A stretch of 64,000 nt of DNA from Thuidium tamariscinum (taxonomy: Eukaryota; Streptophyta; Bryopsida; Hypnales; Thuidiaceae): positions 1,364,001 through 1,428,000 of the forward strand of contig OX344750.2 of NCBI GenBank assembly GCA_947034885.2, written 5' to 3'. The notes under the pieces are model-generated. The model saw only the letters and a program-made list of their open reading frames with translations, ran no database searches and was not told the DNA's origin. Of this stretch, positions 23,114 through 34,522 are shown piece by piece. The translations under genes and the position numbers were made by a program. How positions within the stretch are numbered: the first letter of the stretch is position 1; every line of letters begins with the position of its first letter.

Positions 23114-24042
23114 CCCCTAAAGGACCATTGTCCCCTCGGAGGACAATTTGGAGTTTGGGCAGGTTCCGTAGACCTCAATTTTTAATGAATCTTGTTGAAA
23201 CTTTCTCAAAAGATAGGAAAATTGAGTACCTTCATGGGAATGTAATTTTTATTTCAATTGGTGACCGGGAGCAAAAGTTATACCACAAAAAGCCCAAATT
23301 TTCATTCGGCGGGCAGAAATTTCTTTTTGCAAAAACTCAAAATTCCATTTAAATTTTTTTTTCTTCTAAAATAACATATTTTTGCCTACATGTGAAGCTT
23401 TGATTCACTCTATTTGGACTTATAATGAGAAAGTTATGGACAATCTTGTTTTTCGGGCAATCTAAACAATTTCTTGAATGAAAAAATAACTTATAAGATT
23501 CATTTTAGAATGCAATTTTTACAATTTAAAAAAATAAAAATTTGGACAAGGTTATGTTTACTTTCTAGAACAATCTCACCATTGGGATTATTGTATTTCA
23601 ATCCCATCTTAGAGTTATTAACCATTTAGTTTTTCTTTCAATCTTGGACCTACATCTACTTAACAATTTTTTAAAGAATGAAAATGAAGTGTTTTTTGAG
23701 TGAATTTTTTTTCCTAGACTCTCAACTCAATTTCTTAACACAAAAAATTATAAATTCAAAGTCTATAGTGCAGTCTTTTGATACCAATTCCAGTCAAAGT
23801 CATCTGAAATTGCAAACCACAGTTCAAAAAAACTTGTATTTCCAACTTTGAATGCTCATATCTTCCAATCTGTACGGTCAAACTTCATGAAATTTTTACC
23901 ACTTCATATCAATCAAGTTAAGTACAAGATCCTACGGTTAGATTCTTATATATATATATATTTTTTGTTTTCTTGGATGAATGCAATAGAAATGGCAGTT
24001 TTGAGAGGTTTTTGACAGAAAAAAGGCCTTGGCCCTTTGGGG
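23114..24042 (+). mobile_element. TTAA-flanked TIR element, family 1
   Basis: Flanked by TTAA at 23110-23113 and 24043-24046. Ends are CCCCTAAAGGACC and GGCCCTTTGGGG. The left end (CCCCTCGGAGGACAATTTGG, TTTGGGCAGG) matches the reverse complement of the right end of 26634-27556, so these are two copies in opposite orientation. No transposase is encoded. Confidence 0.65.
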
Positions 24043-24231
24043 TTAAGCTTATGAAAGGATTTGCTTATTGTTGAACAAAAACTATTTTTCTCAAACAATT
24101 TAAGAAATGATTTGGGCATTTACATGTCAATATCTTCAAGAGTCTTTGGTGGATTCAGCCAGCTGCCTCCAAAGTTTTAGGTGGCCAAATAATTTTTGGG
24201 GGCAATTTCAAAGCCCTTTATTTTCTTACCA

Positions 24232-24545
24232 GGAGGCGCGGTCGCCCCACGCGCGGTCGCTGGAGGAGGGAAGTTTGAACTTCCCGCCTAACCCGCGGTC
24301 GCCTGACGCGCGGTCGCTAGAGGAGGGAAGTTTGAACTTCCCGCCTGACCCGCGGTCGCTGGAGGGGGCAGTTTGAACTTCCCGCCCGACCCGCAGTCGC
24401 CAGACCCGCAGTCGCCTGACGCGCGGTCGCCCCACGCGAAGTCGCCCACGCGCAGTCGCCCCCTACCGGAGGTCCCCTCTCCCTGTACCCGCACTCGCCC
24501 TTGTGCGACTTCGGGTGCATAAGCAGTCGCCCCCACCCGCATTCG
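24232..24545 (+). promoter_or_regulatory. GCGGTCGCC-type repeat array 5, upstream of the third WCHIDKLF gene
   Basis: Dense short repeats including an internal tandem unit of 45-57 bp present about three times between 24249 and 24400. Each carries GCGGTCGCTGGAGG or a variant and TTTGAACTTCCCGCC. The spacer word GAACTTCCCGC also occurs in array 4, so some arrays share spacers as well as the core. A degenerate TATA-like word (GCATAAGC, 24517-24524) precedes the last repeats. Confidence 0.7.
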
Positions 24546-24560
24546 CCATTTTCGCTTTGT

Positions 24561-24599
24561 GCACTGTCTGTTACCCACCGCGAAGTGGCTGACTGCGTG
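24561..24599 (+). promoter_or_regulatory. Conserved downstream promoter tag
   Basis: GCACTGTC (24561-24568), ACCCACC (24573-24579) and GTGGCTGACTGCGTG (24585-24599), in the same order and spacing as at 14166-14205. GTGGCTG begins 68 bp after the TATA-like word at 24517. Confidence 0.6.
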
Positions 24600-24720
24600 T
24601 TCAACAACTGGTTCAGTTTTCAGGGGTTAATTCCTCTCCACTTTGTGCTCTAAGGTAGTGTCTCGTGCAACCCGTCATACATTGAGGTATTTTTAAATAC
24701 CCATTGAAGATTACAATTCA

Positions 24721-26112
24721 ATGGATGCCAAGAAGAAGAAGGTGAAGGCCAAAGGAAAAAAACAAAGAAGGCAACGCCACATCCTTCTTGATCCTAATGC
24801 GATGGCTTATCCAGGTTGGGATAGAATTCAAGGTGATTGGACCGCGACCACTTGTAAGGGATTCATTCAATGGTGCCACATCGACAAGCTTTTCCATCAT
24901 TATCGGCACAAGATTCATGTGCAATCGAATGTGGCAAATCTTCATTCATGCACTCATGACACATTTGTGCAACGATGTATTGAAGTTTATCGGTACTTGC
25001 ACAACACACAGACCGTGCCGAGAAATGAAGTTCAATTGTACCTGTGTGAGATGGTGTATGCGGAGGTCATCCTCGGAAGAACGGTGGATTGGAGGACCAT
25101 CAAGGGATCGAAGATGGCCACCATTCCAACAACCAAAGACATTCCTAGAGCGGGTCCCTCCCCCAATCCAAGAGCAGGGCTAGGAAAAAATCTTTTCATC
25201 AAGAATGTAGTGCCTAATGATGAGTATCAGTGGTCACATCACGCGAGTTCGGATGAAGAGAATGAACCATTGAATGAATTATTGGATATGGCCAAGATGG
25301 AAGAGCCACCTACAAAATTGGAAGAAGTGGTGGCGCCTCTTCAAATGCCATTGCTTGATGTGGAACAAATGTCGGGCATTGAAGAAAAGCTTGAAGATGT
25401 AGATTATGAAGACCTGAAAGAGATTCACAAAGATCATCTCGAGCTACTTCTTCAAGACTTGGAAGAGAAGCAGAAAGAGTTAAAGACTCTACAGGACGAG
25501 GCTATGGAAGATTTGGATGATGGAGTTCCAACCCTTCTAGCCCAAATTGAAACTGCTCGAATCCAATTGTCAAAGCAACATGAGGAGATGAAGAACTTGG
25601 AAGCGTTTTATCTTAGCTTCTATGGTTCTCAAGATGGAGCTTCTAGTTCTAGGGTCGATAACCCAATTACAAAGAAAAGACTTGCAAAAGCCATGGAGGA
25701 CTACCAGAAAGAACATGATAATTGTGACCGTGAGAAAAGAGGTCTTGAAGAGGCACAATTGAGGTTGACACACCTTTGTGAGATCACGGACAAAGCCCCA
25801 CTTGACCGTGTTGTTGACATGTACGGTTGGGGAGACTTTTGTACACAACATGAGATGACCCCCTTGGAAGTAGAGGAATTGAAGAAGAAATTAGCTGCTT
25901 CTCTTAAGGTGGAAAATGAGTTGCAAGAGACAGTGGATAAGCAAAAGACAGTCCTGGAGATGCAGAAAGCAACTAAGACAGCTTGGTTACGTGGAGAGTG
26001 GTGCAAACATGACATTCTATCCAAGCTCAAGAGTGAACAGAAGGTGGCTTGGTCCCAAATATTAGCTAAGAGGCAGAAGAGAGAAGAAAAGGGCAAAAAA
26101 AATGTTGAGTGA
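24721..26112 (+). CDS. WCHIDKLF-family coiled-coil protein
   Basis: Intronless, intact ORF of 463 residues beginning MDAK, like the paralog at 6656-8146. Residues 4-19 are almost wholly basic (a likely nuclear signal). The shared domain spans about 22-128: GWD, WCHIDKLF at 51-58, RHKIH, ANL, QRC, RNEVQLYL, MVYAEVIL and VDWRTIK. An acidic linker (about 165-230) leads into long charged heptad-rich segments (about 225-300 and 335-460), so most of the C-terminal half is probably coiled coil. There is no RING or other known domain. Conservation of only the N-terminal domain across three otherwise diverged paralogs marks it as the functional core of the family; its activity is unknown to me. Array 5 and the shared tag lie upstream. 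Confidence 0.75.
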   Translation: MDAKKKKVKAKGKKQRRQRHILLDPNAMAYPGWDRIQGDWTATTCKGFIQWCHIDKLFHHYRHKIHVQSNVANLHSCTHDTFVQRCIEVYRYLHNTQTVPRNEVQLYLCEMVYAEVILGRTVDWRTIKGSKMATIPTTKDIPRAGPSPNPRAGLGKNLFIKNVVPNDEYQWSHHASSDEENEPLNELLDMAKMEEPPTKLEEVVAPLQMPLLDVEQMSGIEEKLEDVDYEDLKEIHKDHLELLLQDLEEKQKELKTLQDEAMEDLDDGVPTLLAQIETARIQLSKQHEEMKNLEAFYLSFYGSQDGASSSRVDNPITKKRLAKAMEDYQKEHDNCDREKRGLEEAQLRLTHLCEITDKAPLDRVVDMYGWGDFCTQHEMTPLEVEELKKKLAASLKVENELQETVDKQKTVLEMQKATKTAWLRGEWCKHDILSKLKSEQKVAWSQILAKRQKREEKGKKNVE

Positions 26113-29100
26113 CATGGTAGTTTTTGAGCATTTTGAGAACCACAACGTATTTTTGTAATTACATATGTCTATATTTGATACCTTTCGGTTTATACATTGT
26201 TGATGTTGTGATGAATTGTTTAACTCCTAGTTTTCAAATTTGCTAAAGGCATGATTGATTGCAAGTAATTGGTGAGCAATTTTCAAAAATTCATTGCATG
26301 GATATGTAGGAGATAGGAATTATTGCTATGCACAACATTGGCTTAGAATTGCATCTCCAAGAATGCTTTGGAATACATGTGTTAACATTTGTATATTGGG
26401 ATAATTCCATATTAATTTCCGTATCAAAGTTTTTTCTCTAATACAATCACTTTTTGCACATCACATGGTGATTTGTTTGTAAATTTTAATGTGATGGTCT
26501 TATTACATAGAAAAAATGAATTTAACAAATGTAAACATCCATCTCTTCAAAGTTTGGTTATATGTGACACTCTCACAGTATTCATTGACATGTCAATGAT
26601 CCTATTATTGTTCTTGAATGGGATGTCTATTAACCCCCAAAGGACTGAGGCATTTAGTGGCTTGAAACCACTCAAAATTGCCATGTTTGCTACTTCCTCC
26701 CAAGAAAACAATTTAAAAAAAAATTAGAATCTAACTATAGGATCTTGTAAATTACTTGTCTGAGATCATGTGGTAAAAAGTTCATGAAGTTTGACTGCAC
26801 AAATTGGAAGATATTAGCATTCAAAATTGTCCAAATAAGTTTTTTTGAACTCTACTTACAATTTCAGATGACTTTGATTGCCATTTGTACAATTTTTTTG
26901 CAATATGGAGTGTGAAGTTGAAATTTTTTATATTGAACATTTGAGTTGAGGATTAGGGAAATTTTTTAAAAAGAAAAAATACTTGATTTTTATTCATTAA
27001 AAAATTGTGAAGCAAAAGTAGGTCCAAGATTGAATAAAACAATAAGTGCTTAATAACTTTAAGATGTAATTGGAAAACTATGATCTCAACGGTGAGCTTG
27101 TTCTTGCAAACATCGTGAACTGAATCAAAAATTAAAATTAGGAAAATTTGGGAAATTGTATTCAAAAATACATTCTATAAGTTATTTTGTGAAGAAGGTG
27201 CTTAGATTGCCCGAAATACAAGATTGTCCACAAGACCATAAATTTCTCATTATTAGTCCAAATTAAATCAACCAAAGCTTCAAATGTAGAAAAACAATAT
27301 AATCTTAGAGAGAAAAAATTAAAAATTAAAAACAATGTTTATTGTGTTTTTTTTGGGCTTAGTGAACTGTTGTTTGGACTTGGAATGGCATAAGTTTTGC
27401 TTCGAAGCACCAATTGAAATAAAGATTATATTTTTAGAAAGCTAATCTGATTTCCTATCTTCAAAAGAAGTTTAAGAAAATCATAGCAAAAATCAAGTCA
27501 CAAAAGCCTGCCCAAAATTCCAAGGGTCCCCCGAGGGGACTTTAGTCCTTTAGGGGTTAATACAAAAGGTGATAGTGTGGATGTTCCTTAGTCCTTACAT
27601 ACAATATATAGCCTTGCAAATGAATTACAATTAATAATCACATATTCAAAATTTTTGATTGAAGGCCATAGGAATTAAATGAAATAAAATCATATGATAT
27701 GATTTTTTTTAAACTTTGATTTAGTTAGATACTTAGATTGATTGGGTTTTTCACCAAGCATTGAGTGTTAGAAATGCAAGGTCAGGAAGACTTTTTTTCC
27801 TGTGTAATGTAACAATCTTTGAATGCCTTTATAATAGGATGAACGTTGGATTTTTTTGATCAACTTATATTTAACCTTATAAATGCTAAAATATTAATGA
27901 AAAATATGAAATGTGATATATTGTTACTTATAAAATACAGACTATCATTCTAATTGATTGACTTTGCATTGAATAGCATGAATCATTTGTTTTTCAATTG
28001 ATTACTATTATATTCATCATATACAGACTACATGGCCACAAAGGGTTTAGAGGCCCTTGTAGAATAAAAAATAGGACATTTAAAAGTTTCTAATACTTCT
28101 TGAATATGAAATGTCCAAGCTACAAAAATCCAATGTTTGTCAAACTTTGAAGTTGAACAAAACCTAACGAAGTTGCTATTTTCAATACATTATATTTCAG
28201 AAAATTTCTTTTTGAAGTCAACTTTTAGCTTCAATTAAATAAATTTGGAAAAGATTGATTATGATTTTTCTATTCAAGATACCTTACAAGGGGGTCCACT
28301 GCAATCATGGTCTTTTACAATGTTTAGAGCTATTGGACATGAGTTATCAATAAAATACAGACATACAATACATCGTGTAGGAAAAATCCTATTAGAAATC
28401 GATTTGAGAATACAGAAGAATACATTCCTAAGAAACAAAAATAGATTAGAATGATGTATGTAGGGCCTCTGCACTGCATTTATTTTGGCAACCAATTTGA
28501 GATTTGAGATTTCACATTTGAAAAGAGAATTAGAACCCTTCAAATTGTTTTTGCTACTTTTATAAAATCAAATATTATAATCTTTTAATCCATAAGTGAT
28601 ATTGTTTTTCCGAAGTTCTCTGTAACATGTGTGCTTTAAATTTATTTGGTTATATCTTCCAAAAAATGGATAAATTATATCAAATTGTTTACTACTCATT
28701 ATAGTTTTTAAATCTTTGTAGATGTTGAACAAAAGATTTCATTAGGAATTCAAGGATTTTTTTACCCACTTGGGAGCTAATCAAATATTTTTGAAGCAAT
28801 GAATGCCAAAGCTAAAAAAATGTGGTGTTTCAAAAAATTGGAGGAATAATCTAACCTTATAATATTGCTTGTTTTAGAATTTAGAATTTTCAAATATTTA
28901 TTTTTCCAAATTCACTTGAAGCATAAAAAATTTTGATATTAGAAATGATAGATTGTGATTTTTCATTGAACATTCTTTGTAAATGTGTCATTGCTTTCTT
29001 CACTTTCTAGTTTCTATAGGTACCTTTGTGGAAATGTGGGGCTCTATTGAATGAGCGTGAAATACACAATATTTTTGGAAAAAAAAACAAATTATGTTAG

Positions 29101-30815
29101 CTTATTTGAAAATCCAAATTTTGTTAGAATAATAAAATCTACAAATGTAAAATTTGTACATGGAAATAGATAGTAGATGACTACATGTAGAGGTTCTCCA
29201 AATAAAAAAGATAAAATTGCTTATGATTAGTAGTACCTCGATAACGTGTCCATGTAACAATTGTATTATGAAATTTCATTTACATCTCATCTATTAAAAA
29301 ATTAATTCATTCATTCATTATCAATAAAAAAAGAAAAGCCAAATAATGAATGTGGAGCCTTTTAGGAAAAGGTGACTCTAAATTGTAAAGAAATTGAATG
29401 TCAATTTCAAAATTGGAGAAGAATTCCAATAATGGAGAACACATATAGTTGCTTGTTGATTTGATGTCATTGATGACCAATGTACCAAAGAAAAAATTGT
29501 ATTGTACATGATACAATAGTGTAATAATTGTTTCTATCTCCAAAGTGTTTGTATAGGACAATTGTTTTTTGTACAGTGATGAATTATAGATCAATTTAAT
29601 AATACAAAATAGACTAGAAGATAGTAAATTCATTTATATTCTTAAATAGTTCTAAGCAAGTATTAAATGAGACACATGTGTTTAAATATCCAATTATTAA
29701 ATATTTAAAACAATACATCACTTGATCTTTATCCTCAAATTTGAAGAAGTCGTAACAAATCTATCACTTCTGTAGCTGGATTGACCCTTAATGAAATAAG
29801 AAATAATTTGTTTTGTATGAGATTGTTGGAAATTCGTTTAAATAAATTGTAGAGTGTATTTTGAGAATTTTGGAATTGATTGATGTTAGGCATGTTAGGC
29901 ACTTTAACCCCAAAATTTTGGAGACTAAATTCTTAGATTTCTCAAGTAAAAAGAAGATTCAAAGAGTTTGATAGGCTTTTGGAATTTTAACACCTCCACA
30001 ATAAAACATTATAATCTTTCAATCAATAAGTGATATTGTTGTGTTTTATTTTTCTAAGTAATGTTTAACATATCTTGTTTGAATTGTTATTGTAACATTG
30101 AACAAGAGGTTGATAACTTATAAAAATGTTCATTTTTCCTTCAATTTAGAACAAATTCCAAGAAGATTAAAAAAAGTCTTGGTCATGTATGGTTAACCCC
30201 TATAAGACAAGGGTACACTAATTTGGAGTTTCCAAAATCTTGAAGTTAAATAAAACCTAACCAAGTTGCTATTTTTACTAGACTACATTTTGGGAGAAAG
30301 TTTTTGAAGTATGCTTTAAGCTTATATTGAAAATAATAGACTATAATTTTTCTATCTAAGATATTCAACTAGGGTATCCATCGAAATGATACTTGCATAT
30401 CCTAGATCTTGGATATAAAATTACATTCGAAATTCATTTGAAAGAATAGTCCAATACATTTTATTGAGCCAAAAATTGATTGGGTTATACAGTTTAGGTT
30501 ATTCTAGTTAATTTTTTTTCCTCAAAATTTTTTAAGATTTGACTTGGGAAAAGATGATTAGAAGACTTGAACTCACTTTTACAATTTTTACACCCTCATG
30601 AGCAAACATTATAATCTTTCAATCCAAAAGTGATGATGATGTGTTGGATTTTTCTAATTGATGTCTAGTATGTCTAATTTGAATTTGTACAATTACATTT
30701 CTCAAGAAATTGATGAAGCTCATAATGAAGTAGTCTTTTTGTTGACTTTAGCAGAAATTCCAAACAGGTCCAAGGGCCTGACGCGGAAACCCTGGAAACC
30801 CTCCAACTCGGATTT
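26113..30815. other. AT-rich intergenic DNA with TIR elements, no supported gene
   Basis: Contains the family-1 element at 26634-27556. Several family-2 fragments also lie here (about 28090-28770, 28796-29000, 29930-30080, and 30188-30660, which begins at a TTAACCCCTATAAG end). No ORF above about 110 codons and none with recognisable homology. Confidence 0.5.
26634..27556 (-). mobile_element. TTAA-flanked TIR element, family 1
   Basis: Flanked by TTAA at 26630-26633 and 27557-27560. Ends are CCCCCAAAGGACT on the left and AGTCCTTTAGGGG on the right, an almost perfect 13-bp inverted repeat. Length 923 bp, close to 945 and 929 bp of the other two intact copies, which supports a fixed-size non-autonomous family. 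Confidence 0.7.
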
Positions 30816-30817
30816 GG

Positions 30818-31035
30818 CATGCGCGGTCGCCCTACCTCTGGACCCGCGTTCGCCATGCTTGCGGACCCGCAGTCGCCCTCCAGACCCGAGGTCGCCTTCC
30901 CTTTGTACCTGCTGTCGCCCCCCTAAACGCGCGGTCGCCTCACCAGTGGACCCGCGGTCGCTAAATTAGCCGCGGTCGCCCCTCCAAATTCCAGAGTTTG
31001 CCCCTTCACCCGCAGTCTCGTGTGGGGCGACCGCG
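30818..31035 (+). promoter_or_regulatory. GCGGTCGCC-type repeat array 6, upstream of the hAT-like gene
   Basis: About eight plus-oriented repeats (GCGGTCGCC, GCAGTCGCC, GAGGTCGCC, GCTGTCGCC) and one inverted copy (GCGACCGCGGGT at about 31027). TATATAT at 31055-31061 follows, 226 bp before the ATG. The GTGGCTGA tag seen at four other genes is not found here. Confidence 0.65.
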
Positions 31036-31286
31036 GGTAAATGGAATGAGGCACTATATATGTTGGGGGAAGCAATAGTTTCTCATCTTGCTCTGGTGAT
31101 TAGACTCTTGACTTGAACCTTCGAAAGAAGCTTCCTACGGATGTTTGGATTCAACGGAGGACAACTACCTTGCTTTGAGAGGTTTTTAAAATCACTCAAA
31201 GTGGGTAGCTTTGTCATTACATCTTTTACACTATTTACTTTATTGATCCAGTGTTGTGGCGCCAAGATCACTTTTAGATTTTCACT

Positions 31287-34200
31287 ATGGTTGGCCCTGG
31301 TGGGGGGCAGGGAGCAAGCGATACACGGAGGGCCACAAAAGATTGGGATCCTTGGCTCATACCATGTACACCTGACGATAATTCGAATTATCCTCGGAAA
31401 TGTGTATTTTGTGGATGGAGCAAAGTATTTGTACGGAAGAGGGCATTTAGTCACTTTGGATATGGTGGATCGACAACATCAGAGCGTTGTCCTAAAATCC
31501 CTAGGACTGTGAAGAACAAGTTTTTAACATGTGGTGGGGTGGTTCCTAAAGCCATGAGCTTTGAAGAAATGTATGAGGCACCATTAGTTGGTGCCCCAAG
31601 CAATGTTGAGGGTGAATCCATCATTCAAGAACTAGAGCACATAGAAGTGGGAGGCCGTGGGGATCCTATTGGCTTGAACGAAAGTCAGACTATCGGCCCT
31701 GACTCAGTGGATTCTACTCCAGCTATGGTCGAGAGAACAAGGAGTGGCCCTTCAACTTCTCGTCAAAGAAGTATGGATGAATCATTACAAGTGGGCCTCA
31801 GGCAGAAGTTGGATAGGGTGTGGTCCTCTTTCTTTTACGAGGCTAACATTGCGTTCAACGTTGTGCGACACCCTGCCTTCATCAAGGCTGTGAAAGAAAC
31901 TGCAGCGGCTGGATTCTTGTATCACCCACCCGCAATGAACGCAATCCGCACAAAAATGATTGATGTGAAGAAGGCAGCGGTGAAGAAAGTAGTCACTGAG
32001 CGGACAAAACATTCTATTGCCCAATATGGTGCAACTATTTGTACAGATGGATGGTCAGATACCAATAGACGTCCATTGATGAATATGATGCTTGTTTGTC
32101 CAGCCGGGGATACTTTTTTGGGATCAGTGGACAGTACGGGGCATAAAAAGGACCTAGGGTATACGGTTGAGATGTTGACAAAATACATAGAAGAGGTCGG
32201 TCCAGCCAACATTGTCCAAATGTGCACAGATAATGCCCCAGTAATGACGGGAGCTATGACAAGCTTGGAAGAGAAGTACCCTCACATGTATAAACAAGGA
32301 TGTGCAGCTCACATTCTAGATTTACTTTTGGAGGATTGGGGAAAGGATCAAAGAGTGAAGGATTTGGTCAAGGACTGTAGGGAAATGGTAAAGTTCGTTC
32401 GAAAATACCACTTCACACTAGCTCTTTTTCGGAAATGGTCACCGAAGAAGGTATTGAGACTTCCAGGAGCAACACGCTTCGCTACCAATTTTCTCATGAT
32501 AGACCGATTAGTGGAATGCAAGCAAGCTTTGCACATGGTGATCGCAGACGAGGGGTATATGGCATTCGAGTTCAGTTTGAATGTCAGACAAAATGGACGT
32601 ATGATGATGCGTAGAGCAAAAGATGTTCGACTGAACATTCATTCGGAAGGGTTTTGGATAAGATGCGAGAATTTCTTGCACATGGTAGAGCCCGTGCTCA
32701 TTGCTCTACGGCACTTCGATGGAAAAATCCCAGCAATGCCAAAAGCTTGGATAATCATGAAAGACTTGAAAAAGCATGTATATTCTCTTAGGGAGCCTCC
32801 TTTTCTTTTGACACCGAACGTTGCAACACGCTACGAGAAGAAGTTTGATGCTCGTTGGAAGTTAATGCTAACAGACCTCCACTATGCTGGTGCCCTATTG
32901 AATCCATTTTTGGTGGATGTAGCAGACATTCAAGATGATGGCAGTGCCAAGCGAGCTTTAAATCGAGTCATTCGAAAATTGGCCCCTACATTAGGAGTGT
33001 CAGTGGTGGAGGCAATGCAAGAGTTGACGCAATTTGAAGAAAAGACAGGTCCATTCGACCCTTTAGAAGAGGCTCCTGATATTACTCAATGCAACTTATT
33101 GCCTCATCAATGGTGGAATCGAGTAGGTGGTAATGCTCTTCCGAAGATTGCAAAGAGAATTCTAGGCTTGACGTGCTCAACATCTTCATGCGAAAGGAAT
33201 TGGAGCATGTATTCGTTTGTGCACAGCAAAGTGCGGAACCGCCTAACCACATCCAAGGCAGAAGATTTGGTCTATATCTACACCAACAGTAAATTGGAAC
33301 GTGAAAAACGTGGACACAACCCTGCCCTCTTTTATGAGAAGTATCTTGATGGAGGAGATAGTGAGGAAGAGGACGACGAGCCCTTGCATTCTGCATCAGA
33401 TGAAGAGATTGGTTTTGATTATTATGAAGCCAATGTAATCCGTAGAGAAGAAGAGGATCGCTTGCGTAATAATCCTTGGAATGCAATGATCCCCCACGAC
33501 CGAGTTCGCCTGAATACCCTACTCGAGAAACATATGCGGGTGGCGATGATCGGAACAATTCCATTGATGAAGAACTTTTTCGTTCTCCAGAGGCTGACCG
33601 TGCCCATGTGTGGAATGGAGTGTGGTCACCAAATGCACCATCAAATGTGGGGGAAATTCCTGTTGATAACAACGAAAACGTGGCTCATCCAATGCCACCA
33701 TCACATTCTCAAGAGAGATCTCCAGTACCAACACGTATTCCTTTGAGTGATTCAAGGAATCCTTTGAATGTTGGACAAGCTAGCGTGGGAAGTGAACAAG
33801 AAGAAGAAGCTCCCGTCCAGCAAGGAGATGTCACGGGGATTCTAATTTCCAGAACGATGAATCCATCAACCACCCAAACTACAACAGCTTTGGAATATGA
33901 TTCAGATGCGCCATTGAACAGTGTCATATATCGCAATCCTCGCAGGAACTCAACTCCAGCTACAGTGAGAAGGTCGGTTCCAAGTCCTTCTAGAAGGGTG
34001 CCTCCAATACCATCCACTACGGAAGTAGTACCACAATCTGCTCCACAACCTACCCAAGTGACATCAATGTCATTCCCCGGACAATCATCATTGGAAGCGC
34101 ATACACGCAATACCGGAGGGAAACGACGGCGTATTAGAAGGGTTGATGAAAGGACACAAGGGAATCCAAAACGTGCTAACCATGTTGTTCACAAATATAA

Positions 34201-34522
34201 CATGGCGGTGGAGGGCTCTACGCAAAGAGTTGGGCAATCAAGTACTGGAGGTCGGCCTCCTTTATCTATTATTGATGGCACTACAGATGCAACGAGGCCT
34301 ACAAAACGGTTAGTACGAGTTGAAAATGTAGGAGGTATAGATGTTCAGGTGCGAAATTTGCACTCAGAGGTAGAACGTGAAATACAAGCTGAGCCAATAT
34401 TGAGAGAAGATGACGAGAATGAAAGCTCGGATGGCAATAGAGGCAGTGGCGAGTCAAATGGAGAAACAGACCCTAATGTCGATGAAGTTGAGGGTGATTC
34501 GGATTTTTCACCAAGTGATTAA
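31287..34522 (+). pseudogene. hAT/DUF659 transposase-like protein with a frameshift near 33490
   Basis: ATG 31287 opens an 819-codon frame to 33746. Order: a BED-like zinc finger (CVFCGW, then a His-containing segment, about residues 38-58); a DUF659-type RNase-H-like core with YGATICTDGWSD (Asp about 253) and IVQMCTDNAPV (Asp about 314), the first two acidic positions of hAT transposases; CAAHILDLLL; and the C-terminal hAT dimerisation region with SSCERNWS (about 635). Near the CCCCC run at 33490-33494 the natural acidic, Ser/Pro-rich tail continues in another frame (33476-34522, ending GDSDFSPSD). Thus a 1-nt indel, or less likely a programmed slip, splits one protein of about 1,080 residues. 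It could be an autonomous transposase or a domesticated copy. No TIRs were found around it. Array 6 precedes it. Confidence 0.7.

Larger units (their letters stand above)
20800..24231. other. AT-rich intergenic DNA containing two TIR elements
   Basis: Apart from the elements at 20955-21590 and 23114-24042, only AT-rich sequence and fragments of family 2 (about 22690-23100) are visible. No supported gene. Confidence 0.5.
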
